Origin: Candidatus Bathyarchaeota archaeon B23
GTDB taxonomy: Archaea; Thermoproteota; Bathyarchaeia; TCS64; B23
NCBI GenBank assembly: GCA_001593875.1
Contig: LUCA01000059.1
Location: 1-5,258 of the forward strand
Reading direction: 5' to 3'
DNA: 5,258 nucleotides
Under the pieces are notes generated by a model. The model had not been told where the DNA came from. It searched no databases and saw nothing but the letters and a program-made list of their open reading frames with translations. The position numbers and the translations under genes were made by a program. The stretch's first letter is position 1. Each line of letters opens with the position of its first letter. This document shows positions 1-5,196 of the stretch, in pieces.

Positions 1-92
1 GCCCCCAGATGCGCCAGCATCATGGTGCAGTAGGGGCCAAACCAGACGTGGGTGAGGTCTACAACCCTCATGTCCTCCAGCGGCCGCTTCAT
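1..92 (-). CDS. CaiB/BaiF family (class III) CoA-transferase, N-terminal fragment
   Basis: Leftward gene cut by the window edge; 30 complete codons are visible from an ATG at 92. The peptide begins MKRPLEDMRVVDLTHVWFG and continues PYCTMMLAHLGA. This matches the standard N-terminus of family III CoA-transferases (pattern PLxGxRVxDLTxVxxGPxxTxxLAxLGA). Members move CoA between acyl-CoA and carboxylic acids, as in carnitine, oxalate/formate or aromatic acid metabolism; a few are racemases such as alpha-methylacyl-CoA racemase. The catalytic aspartate lies around residue 170 in the family and is outside the window, so activity and substrate cannot be judged. The ATG fits because family members start 5 to 8 residues before the RVxDL strand. 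A TATA-like element about 27 bases upstream suggests a leaderless transcript. The gene diverges from thiL. Confidence 0.85.
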   Translation of the reverse strand, partial: MKRPLEDMRVVDLTHVWFGPYCTMMLAHLG

Positions 93-113
93 ATCACGAG
101 GCTTACAGAGGAT

Positions 114-126
114 AGGTTATTAACCT
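114..126 (-). promoter_or_regulatory. Putative TATA region of the CoA-transferase gene, within a 13-bp perfect dyad
   Basis: The sequence AGGTTA-T-TAACCT is a perfect inverted repeat with a one-base centre. Read leftward it contains the AT-rich core TTAATAA, centred about 27 bases before the ATG at 92. That is the classical archaeal TATA spacing for a leaderless mRNA. Because the dyad is symmetric it could also work rightward, giving a thiL transcript starting near 146. Inference from position and composition only. Confidence 0.45.
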
Positions 127-141
127 TACCACTCTAAACCG

Positions 142-147
142 TTTTAT
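142..147 (+). promoter_or_regulatory. Candidate TATA box for thiL
   Basis: TTTTAT lies inside GC-rich flanks and predicts transcription starting around 170, next to the TTG at 173 and past the GTG at 164. If this is the real promoter, the mRNA is essentially leaderless and the TTG start is favoured. The symmetric AT-rich element at 114-126 is the alternative promoter. The 71-base gap is too short for a TPP riboswitch and none is recognisable. Confidence 0.3.
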
Positions 148-163
148 CCCCTCAAACCTTAAG

Positions 164-1159
164 GTGGATGGCTTGAAGACCATCGACGAGCTGGGGGAGA
201 GGGAGACTATCGAGAGGATTCTGGGGCTGATAACCCCCATGCCCTCAAACCCCCTCCCACCCTGGGAAGACGCCTCAGCCATCGCCCTCTCCGAGGGCTT
301 GGTCGCCGTCCTCAAGACGGATATGCTGGTCTGGAGCACCGACGTCCCCCCGGGGATGAGGGCCGTAGATGTGGGGTGGAAGGCCGTCGTGATGAACTTC
401 AGCGACCTCGCCGCCAAGGGCGTGAGGCCTCAAGCCTTCCTCGCATCCCTCGCCCTACCCAGGGGCACTCCCATCCAGGTGGTGGAGGAGCTTATCAGGG
501 GGATGGATGAGGCCGCGAGGCATTACGACGCCTACTTCCTGGGGGGAGACACCAACGAGGGCGGCGAGATCATCGTCTCAGGCGTGGCCTACGGCGTCGC
601 GGAGAGGGGGAGACTGATGAGACGGAGCGGGGCCAGGCCTGGAGACATGCTGGCGTCGACGGGGCCCTTCGGGGCTACGGCCGCCGCCTTCAAGATACTC
701 CTTGAGGGCCTAGAGGCCCCAGGGGATTTGAGACGGCGACTTGTGGAGGCGGTTTACAGGCCCAAGGCGAGGGTTATGGAGGGCGTAGCCCTCGCCGAGT
801 CGGGGGTGGTGACGGCCTCCATAGACTCCAGCGACGGCCTGGCGATGAGCCTCCACGACCTCTCCAAGAGCAGCGGAGTCGGCTTCAGGGTTGAGCGTCT
901 ACCCCTCTCTGAGGAGGCCGCCGAGTTCGCGGAGCTCCATGGTCTAGACTCCTGGGAACTCGCCCTCTACGGTGGGGAGGAGTATGAACTCATCTTCACC
1001 CTCAGGCCTGGGGACGTGGATGTGGTGAGGGAGACCTTGAGGCGGGTTGGATGCGACCTCGTGGAGATCGGCGTCGCCACCGAGGATCGGAGGCTGATAT
1101 ACGTCGACGGGGGGGAGGAGAGACCCATAGGGAGGGGGTGGGAGCACTTTAAGGGCTGA
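164..1159 (+). CDS. thiL: Thiamine-monophosphate kinase (ThiL)
   Basis: Phosphorylates thiamine monophosphate to thiamine diphosphate with ATP, the last step of cofactor synthesis, in the cytosol. The 331 residues are a normal family length (AIR-synthase/PurM-like fold). Motifs in order: WEDA at 34-37, in the place of the usual GDDA; TDM at 52-54; NFSDLAAKG at 78-86; LGGDTNEG at 126-133; SGARPGD at 155-161; IDSSDGLAMSLHDL at 220-233; GGEEYELIF at 270-278. The aspartates at 53, 81, 129, 221 and 224 match the family's metal/nucleotide-binding positions. The run TDVPPGM at 59-65 is archaeal in style. Start choice is open: GTG at 164 gives the longest form but has no Shine-Dalgarno. TTG at 173 has AGGTGG (162-167) five bases upstream and gives the typical MKTIDELGER N-terminus, so it is at least as likely. 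The gene stands alone and ends 2 bases before the convergent MFS gene. Confidence 0.95.
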   Translation: MDGLKTIDELGERETIERILGLITPMPSNPLPPWEDASAIALSEGLVAVLKTDMLVWSTDVPPGMRAVDVGWKAVVMNFSDLAAKGVRPQAFLASLALPRGTPIQVVEELIRGMDEAARHYDAYFLGGDTNEGGEIIVSGVAYGVAERGRLMRRSGARPGDMLASTGPFGATAAAFKILLEGLEAPGDLRRRLVEAVYRPKARVMEGVALAESGVVTASIDSSDGLAMSLHDLSKSSGVGFRVERLPLSEEAAEFAELHGLDSWELALYGGEEYELIFTLRPGDVDVVRETLRRVGCDLVEIGVATEDRRLIYVDGGEERPIGRGWEHFKG

Positions 1160-1161
1160 CC

Positions 1162-2391
1162 CTACGGGGTTTCCCGCTCCTCCGGCGGCCTGATATCCTT
1201 GAAGAGGAGATACATCAGGGAGGCGGAGGCGAATTGGAAGGAGGCGGCGATGTAGAAGGGTAGAGCCATGGAGACGTATTGGAGGACGTAGCCGGTTATG
1301 GAGGGGGCTCCAGCGGAGGTGAGGCGGCTGACGACGGTGACGACGCCCGCCGCCGAGGCCCTCCTCCGACCCATGATCCCCAGGATATAGGACTGTCGTA
1401 GGGGGACGTCGATCATGGAGAAGAGGGACATGAAGAGCCTGAGAGCCGCGACGACGGCGAAGCTAGGCATCAGGGGGGTGAGGATGTTGACAGCCACCAC
1501 CGGAAGCCGCGATAGAACCGTCGCCCTGATTATGCCGAAGCGCCTGGCCATCTCGAAGCCTAGGATGTAGCTGAGGGAGGAGATCACCCTCGAGGCCCCG
1601 AAGAGGGCTCCTATCACCCCCGGCCCCACATCGAAGCGTAGATAGAACCAGTAGGAGAGGAAGCCATAGATGAAGGAGCCTCCCATGATGTCGACGGCCA
1701 CCACCCCACTCCACTTCAGGAGCAGCAGCCTCTCATCCCCCGAGGCCTCCACCGCCTCAGCCTCAGGCTCCCCGCCTCCCATCGTCTCCTCGATCGACAG
1801 GAAGGCTAGGAGGGTTAGGAGACAGGTCGCGGCGTAGACGGCGAACAACGCCCTATAGGCGACCAACTCCTTTAGGCCGAGGGATTGGAGGGCCTCGGCG
1901 AGACCCGCGGAGAAGGAGCCGGCGACAGACATGAGGGTGGCGAGGAAGGCGTTGACGCTGAAGATCGCCGTCCGATCCTCGTCCCCAGCCCTCTCGGCTA
2001 ACACCGCCTGCTCCGCGGGAGGAAAGGTGATGGTGCCGACGCTGAGGAGGATGGCTGAGGCCACCAGGAGGGGGAGGTTCTCCGTGAGGGCGTAGGCCAG
2101 GCCGCCGAGGGTTAGGAGGCCGGCGGTGAAGAGAAGCACGGGTCTCCTCCCGAAGCGATCGGCCGCCAAGCCCTCGATGAGGCTTCTAAGGGCGAGGAAG
2201 AGGGACCTACCCGTCATCGTCACGCCTATGAGCAGCGACGAGGCCCCCAGCTTGCTGAGGTAGATGGGGAAGAGGACGTTCAGGATGGCGAAGCTGAATC
2301 TCCTCAGGGCCTGGGTGTAGATGACGATCTGGACATCCCTTGGGAGCGCCCTGAGGAAGGAGAGCCTTCCGGAGGGGGTGAAGCTACCCAT
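1162..2391 (-). CDS. Major facilitator superfamily (MFS) transporter
   Basis: Integral membrane secondary transporter of 409 residues, normal for a 12-helix MFS protein; substrate unknown. The best marker is motif A between helices 2 and 3, G-LAA-DRFGRR at residues 74-83. A decayed copy, MARRFGIIRA, sits at 281-290 in the second half, as expected from the internal duplication. An acidic hydrophilic linker (about 202-222, rich in E, G and A) separates the two six-helix halves. DVPLRQSYILGIM at 328-340 followed by RRRASAAGVV resembles the helix 10-11 loop of the MFS subgroup carrying DVPTRQSY-like motifs, often annotated as putative efflux pumps. Charged tails lie at both ends, the C-terminal one being RPPEERETP. 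The ATG at 2391 is preceded by a weak AAGGTAGAT Shine-Dalgarno-like stretch and a well-placed TATA palindrome. Another ATG five bases upstream is out of frame. Transcribed alone, divergent from the hydrolase operon and convergent with thiL. Confidence 0.93.
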   Translation of the reverse strand: MGSFTPSGRLSFLRALPRDVQIVIYTQALRRFSFAILNVLFPIYLSKLGASSLLIGVTMTGRSLFLALRSLIEGLAADRFGRRPVLLFTAGLLTLGGLAYALTENLPLLVASAILLSVGTITFPPAEQAVLAERAGDEDRTAIFSVNAFLATLMSVAGSFSAGLAEALQSLGLKELVAYRALFAVYAATCLLTLLAFLSIEETMGGGEPEAEAVEASGDERLLLLKWSGVVAVDIMGGSFIYGFLSYWFYLRFDVGPGVIGALFGASRVISSLSYILGFEMARRFGIIRATVLSRLPVVAVNILTPLMPSFAVVAALRLFMSLFSMIDVPLRQSYILGIMGRRRASAAGVVTVVSRLTSAGAPSITGYVLQYVSMALPFYIAASFQFASASLMYLLFKDIRPPEERETP

Positions 2392-2393
2392 CT

Positions 2394-2411
2394 CATCTAC
2401 CTTGATAGATG
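2394..2411. repeat. 18-bp operator-like inverted repeat upstream of the MFS gene
   Basis: CATCTA-(6 bases)-TAGATG is a perfect 6+6 inverted repeat between the putative TATA box (2416-2425) and the MFS start codon (2391), covering the expected transcription start near 2394. Size and place fit a binding site for a dimeric winged-helix repressor, which would block transcription initiation. No regulator gene is visible in the window. A chance 6+6 dyad is possible. Confidence 0.4.
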
Positions 2412-2415
2412 GAAT

Positions 2416-2425
2416 ACTTATAAGT
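2416..2425 (-). promoter_or_regulatory. Palindromic TATA box (ACTTATAAGT) of the MFS gene
   Basis: A perfect 10-bp palindrome with a CTTATAAG core is centred about 29 bases before the MFS ATG. It predicts a leaderless or near-leaderless leftward transcript starting around 2394. The element is symmetric, so it could also start rightward transcription near 2447. The purine-rich GATGGAA on its left side (2408-2414) would serve as a BRE for the rightward direction. Use in both directions is inference. Confidence 0.5.
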
Positions 2426-2466
2426 GGAAGGGGCTGCCCATAGGCATCGAACCCCCTAACCCTAGG

Positions 2467-2473
2467 CTTTAAA
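2467..2473 (+). promoter_or_regulatory. Candidate TATA box of the hydrolase-PiT operon
   Basis: CTTTAAA sits inside an imperfect dyad (2463-2477, TAGG...CCTA). It predicts a start near 2496, about 9 bases before the TTG start of the hydrolase gene. GAGGG at 2493-2497, eight bases before that TTG, is the best Shine-Dalgarno candidate and would be just at the 5' end of the transcript. A start from the palindromic TATA at 2416-2425 would give a longer leader. Confidence 0.4.
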
Positions 2474-2505
2474 CCTAAAGAGGGGATTCATAGAGGGATT
2501 AGGAG

Positions 2506-3405
2506 TTGAGTGGAGATATCGTAAGACCTAAGGATTGGTGGAGAGCCCTCCCTCGCCCCATCTACTCCCAGCTTGAACGCGTCGAGTCGCCTCAGCCTTG
2601 GTTTGACGTCTACAGGATAGAGCCTCATATCTACGCCTTCTACGAGCCAGGTCAATTTGAGGAGGCGTTGTCCTATCTCGTCCTCGGCGAGGAGAGGGCG
2701 GCCCTCATCGACACGGGAACCGGCATCGACAACATCCGGACCCTGGCGGAGCACTATACCGAGCTCCCCATCATGGTTGTGAACACCCATCACCACCTCG
2801 ACCACGTCGCCGGAGACCACCTCTTTGAGATGGCTGCCATCTACGACCACCCCGTCGCCAGGCAGACAGCTCAGAGGGGTTACCCCCACGAGAGAGCTGT
2901 GAGGCTGCTGGCTGAAGGCCTGGTCTGGAAACCCCTGCCGGAGGGTTTCGACCCCGAGGCCTACTGGGTTCCACCCTTCAGGGTGACACGTTGGCTTCAC
3001 GACGGCGACGTCATAGACCTAGGCGGCCGGAGGCTGGAGGTGATCCACACCCCTGGACACAGCCCCGACTCCATCTGCCTCCTCGATGAGGAGAGCCGCC
3101 TCCTCTGGACGGGAGACCTCTTCTACACCGGGGCCATCTACACGCATCTGCCGGGCGGGGACATTGATGAGCTCATCGAGAGCTATCGGAGGCTCACCTC
3201 CCTAAGCCACCTCTACGACCGATTGATGCCTGGACACAACGAGCCCTGGATCGAGGGGGAGATGCTGAGGGAGACCCTGGAGGCCCTAGAGGAGATCAGG
3301 GAGGGGGGAGGGAGATACATCGAGGGGAGAGACGGCCTAAGGAGATACGACTATGGGAGGTTCTCCATCATCACGAAGCCAAACCAGGGCAGCCCTTTAG
3401 GTTAG
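2506..3405 (+). CDS. Metallo-beta-lactamase-fold metallo-hydrolase
   Basis: Probably soluble two-metal hydrolase of 299 residues; no signal peptide or membrane segment is seen. All ligands of the fold are present: H95-x-H97-x-D99-H100 (in NTHHHLDHVAG), H185 in HTPGHSPDS (181-189), bridging D204 in WTGDLFYTG (201-209) and H244 in MPGHNEPW (241-248). The strand ALIDTGTGI (66-74) is also typical. The stretch from ALIDTGTGI to VVNTHHHLDH recalls the MBLAC2-like/COG0491 group, whose members cleave thioesters, lactones or other esters; the substrate here cannot be told. The tail after residue 250 is charged and helical (ETLEALEEIREGGGR). The TTG start at 2506 is supported by GAGGG eight bases upstream; no other in-frame start lies nearby before conserved sequence. 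Stop precedes the PiT gene by 20 bases, so the two are probably co-transcribed. Confidence 0.92.
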   Translation: MSGDIVRPKDWWRALPRPIYSQLERVESPQPWFDVYRIEPHIYAFYEPGQFEEALSYLVLGEERAALIDTGTGIDNIRTLAEHYTELPIMVVNTHHHLDHVAGDHLFEMAAIYDHPVARQTAQRGYPHERAVRLLAEGLVWKPLPEGFDPEAYWVPPFRVTRWLHDGDVIDLGGRRLEVIHTPGHSPDSICLLDEESRLLWTGDLFYTGAIYTHLPGGDIDELIESYRRLTSLSHLYDRLMPGHNEPWIEGEMLRETLEALEEIREGGGRYIEGRDGLRRYDYGRFSIITKPNQGSPLG

Positions 3406-3410
3406 AGGGT

Positions 3411-3418
3411 GGAGGTGG
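3411..3418 (+). promoter_or_regulatory. Strong Shine-Dalgarno for the PiT gene
   Basis: GGAGGTGG lies 7 bases before the GTG start at 3426, in the 20-base gap after the hydrolase stop codon. It is the best match to the archaeal anti-Shine-Dalgarno in the window. It fixes the GTG start and fits internal-gene translation in an operon rather than leaderless initiation. Confidence 0.75.
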
Positions 3419-3425
3419 TTGAGGA

Positions 3426-4382
3426 GTGGAAGCCATCACCCTCATGGTCGTCCTGCTAGCCCTCTACGTGGCCTGGGCGATTGGATCTAACAACGAGTCG
3501 GTGGCGCCCCTCGCTGGATGCCGCTTTCTCAGCGTCCGCTGGAGCCTCCTCCTCGGCGCCTCCACCTCCCTCATCGGAGCCCTCCTACTGGGTGGAAGGG
3601 TTGAGGAGACCATGGGAAGCCTTCTTCTGAAGGGAGGAGTCTCCCTCATGGACGCCGTCATCGTTATGGGCGTCGTGGCGACCTCTATGGCCGTTGCCTC
3701 CATCTCCAAGAAGCCCATCTCCTCCACCCATAGCGCCGTAGGGGCCATAGTTGGTCTAGGCCTCCTGAGGGGAGGGCTCAACGGCGTCGATTGGAAAACC
3801 CTCATCCTAGTGGCCACCAGCTGGGCCGTCTTCCCCCTCCTCTCCCTCCTACTGGCTACGGCCCTCACCCTCCTCTTCAGGGGGATACTTCAAAGGAGGG
3901 TTAGAGGCCTCAGAGATCGGATTCGGGTGGCCCACGCCTCGAGCATCGCCCTCCTCCCGTTGGTCACCATCATCTCCCTCTCCAGGGGCGGAAACGATGT
4001 AGCGAACGCCACGTCCCTACTCTCAGTGCTCCACGGCCTCGATGCCCTTGTGTTTAGGCTTCTAGGCGGCGCTGGAATGGCCTTAGGCCTAGCTCTCCTG
4101 GGCGGGAGGGTTGTCAGGGCCATCGGCCTAGACCTCATCCAGCTGAGACCTGAGACGGCTCTGGCATCTCAGATAAGCGTCGCCCTCATCCTCCTCTCAG
4201 GAACCCTCCTCGGCCTACCCCTCTCGGGGACGCATATACTCATCGCCGCCCTCATCGGCCTGGGACTGGCGGAGAGGAAGTGGATCAACGTCAAGGCCCT
4301 GATGGAGATTTTTTACGCCTGGATCCTCGTCTTCGCCGCCGCTGCAGGTGCCGCCACCTTCCTCGCCGCCTTCATCTACTAG
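3426..4382 (+). CDS. PiT family inorganic phosphate transporter
   Basis: Membrane carrier that takes up inorganic phosphate, probably with H+ or Na+ or as a metal-phosphate complex. Its 318 residues fit the short archaeal form (E. coli PitA is about 500). The inverted-repeat architecture is clear: repeat 1 has IGSNNESVAPLAG (19-31) and KPISSTHSAVGAIVGLGLL (96-114); repeat 2 has RGGNDVANATS (187-197) and GLPLSGTHILIAALIGLGLA (263-282). These match the GANDxAN and P-x-S-x-TH signatures. A basic cytoplasmic loop (157-170) separates the halves, and nearly all the rest is hydrophobic helix. In repeat 1 the signature aspartate is asparagine (N23), followed by glutamate (E24), while repeat 2 keeps D191 and N194. 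GTG start set by the Shine-Dalgarno at 3411-3418. The C-terminal stop overlaps that of the convergent DUF47 gene, the expected accessory partner. A sulfate-transporting relative cannot be fully excluded, but the DUF47 neighbour argues for phosphate. Confidence 0.93.
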   Translation: MEAITLMVVLLALYVAWAIGSNNESVAPLAGCRFLSVRWSLLLGASTSLIGALLLGGRVEETMGSLLLKGGVSLMDAVIVMGVVATSMAVASISKKPISSTHSAVGAIVGLGLLRGGLNGVDWKTLILVATSWAVFPLLSLLLATALTLLFRGILQRRVRGLRDRIRVAHASSIALLPLVTIISLSRGGNDVANATSLLSVLHGLDALVFRLLGGAGMALGLALLGGRVVRAIGLDLIQLRPETALASQISVALILLSGTLLGLPLSGTHILIAALIGLGLAERKWINVKALMEIFYAWILVFAAAAGAATFLAAFIY

Positions 4383-5059
4383 TGGAAGGTGCTCACGACG
4401 ACGGCTCTGATGAGATCAGCGGTGTCCTCGCAGCTGTCGCCGATCATCTCCAGGGACTCCACCAACTGGTTGGCGAGGAAGAGGGTGGGAGCATCCAACC
4501 CTGAGGCGTGGAGCATTCTGAGGGCTTCGATGTATAGGGCGTCGATCCCCTCCTCGATCATCTCCACCAGGTTGCAGGCGTCTAACGCCTCCTCGTGATC
4601 GGTGTAGAGGAGCCTCACCACCCTCTCGAGGGCGTGGACACATCGATTATCCATCTTGACGAACTCGAAGAGGAGCTCCTTAAGCTCCTCGGAGAGGCCC
4701 TCCAGGGGGAGTATCTCGAGGATGCGTCCAGCCTCTTTAGACCAGTCAGCGACGAGGTCGATCTTCGCAACTAGACCCATCAGGTCTCCCTTACTCAAGG
4801 GCGGCAAGATTCCACCCGCAATGAGATCTACTATCTCCCGCCTCACTCCATCAGCCTGCTCCTCGAAGCCCGACAACGCCCTGATATGCCTCCCAGCCTC
4901 GGAGATGTCTCCGGAGACCTTGGCCTTGAAGGCCTTCACCAACTCATCGGAGGCGGAGACGCAGAGGGAGACATGTCTCTCTAATAGATCTAGAACCCTA
5001 CTCTCCGGCCTCCTCCGCCTTAAAAATCTCAACCCTAAGAAGGGGGAGGAGGCCTTCAT
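4379..5059 (-). CDS. DUF47 family (PhoU-like) phosphate transport accessory protein
   Basis: Cytoplasmic helical-bundle protein of 226 residues, typical of the DUF47/TIGR00153 family, distantly related to PhoU. Markers are FEEQADGVRREIVDLI (65-80), ILPPLSKGDLMGLVAKID (84-101), the acidic segment VEMIEEGIDALYIEAL (165-180), and the C-terminal ESLEMIGDSCEDTADLI (201-217). The E/D-rich repeats are PhoU-like metal-binding positions. Family members are commonly encoded beside PiT transporters (for example orfA-pit in Sinorhizobium) and are thought to modulate uptake; here the PiT gene is convergent and the stop codons overlap in one CTAG. The N-terminus has a basic stretch, RFLRRRR (11-17), before the first helix. 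The ATG at 5059 has no Shine-Dalgarno. The region where its TATA box should lie is the GC-rich 3' end of tRNA-Asn, so the gene is probably read through from the tRNA promoter or starts slightly downstream. Confidence 0.92.
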   Translation of the reverse strand: MKASSPFLGLRFLRRRRPESRVLDLLERHVSLCVSASDELVKAFKAKVSGDISEAGRHIRALSGFEEQADGVRREIVDLIAGGILPPLSKGDLMGLVAKIDLVADWSKEAGRILEILPLEGLSEELKELLFEFVKMDNRCVHALERVVRLLYTDHEEALDACNLVEMIEEGIDALYIEALRMLHASGLDAPTLFLANQLVESLEMIGDSCEDTADLIRAVVVSTFH

Positions 5060-5077
5060 AAAAGTGCTTCGAGGAGA

Positions 5078-5154
5078 TGGCGCCGCCGGACGGATTTGAA
5101 CCGTCGACCATCCGGTTAACAGCCGGGCGCTCTACCAGACTGAGCTACGGCGGC
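5078..5154 (-). tRNA. tRNA-Asn (anticodon GTT), with encoded CCA
   Basis: The leftward sequence folds as a complete tRNA with no intron. The acceptor stem is GCCGCCG/CGGCGGC (perfect). The D arm is GCTC-AGTCTGGTA-GAGC. The anticodon arm is CCCGG-CTGTTAA-CCGGA, with anticodon GTT at 5118-5120. The variable loop is TGGTC and the T arm GACGG-TTCAAAT-CCGTC. The discriminator is G (5081), as expected for tRNA-Asn, and CCA follows directly at 5080-5078, so the tail is encoded. The only unpaired position in the stems is C27-A43 at the outer end of the anticodon stem. The gene lies 18 bases upstream of the DUF47 start codon. Confidence 0.97.
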
Positions 5155-5180
5155 TCCAACCACTTATGATGGGTATCTAA

Positions 5181-5196
5181 TAATAAGATTTCTTTC
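5181..5196 (-). promoter_or_regulatory. BRE/TATA promoter of tRNA-Asn
   Basis: Read leftward, GAAAGAAA (5196-5189, a BRE-like purine run) directly precedes TCTTATTA (5188-5181, TATA box). The spacing predicts transcription starting near 5157, about 3 bases before the mature tRNA 5' end. This is the most canonical archaeal promoter in the window and stands out as an AT-rich island in GC-rich sequence. It may also drive DUF47 by read-through. Confidence 0.75.

Noticed and set aside
93..163. TPP riboswitch upstream of thiL
   Set aside because: The gap is 71 bases, carries divergent promoter elements, and shows none of the conserved THI-box core such as CUGAGA.
103..417. 104-codon leftward open frame opposite the start of thiL
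   Set aside because: It overlaps conserved thiL motifs, its product is unlike any known family, and it has no promoter of its own.
2488..3000. 170-codon leftward open frame antisense to the metallo-hydrolase
   Set aside because: It lies opposite a gene with a full catalytic motif set, its translation shows no family resemblance, and such shadow frames are common in GC-rich DNA.
4309..4314. Run of six T inside the PiT coding region as an internal terminator
   Set aside because: Archaeal polymerase can stop at T runs, but this one encodes conserved hydrophobic helix residues (Ile-Phe) and lies about 65 bases before the stop codon. Termination here would truncate PiT, so it is more likely coding.
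4656..5099. 147-codon rightward open frame antisense to DUF47 and running into the tRNA
   Set aside because: The product is low-complexity and serine/arginine-rich, the frame opposes a well-supported family protein and crosses into the tRNA gene, and no ribosome site is seen.
5078..5154. tRNA-Asn gene as an integration (att) site for a mobile element
   Set aside because: tRNA 3' ends are frequent att sites, but no integrase, repeated tRNA end or shift in composition is visible, and the adjacent gene is a housekeeping phosphate protein.
5160..5185. C/D box guide RNA suggested by ATGATGG at 5167-5173
   Set aside because: It is one base off the C box consensus and no D box (CTGA) or second motif pair lies within 60 bases. 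The region is explained by the tRNA promoter.
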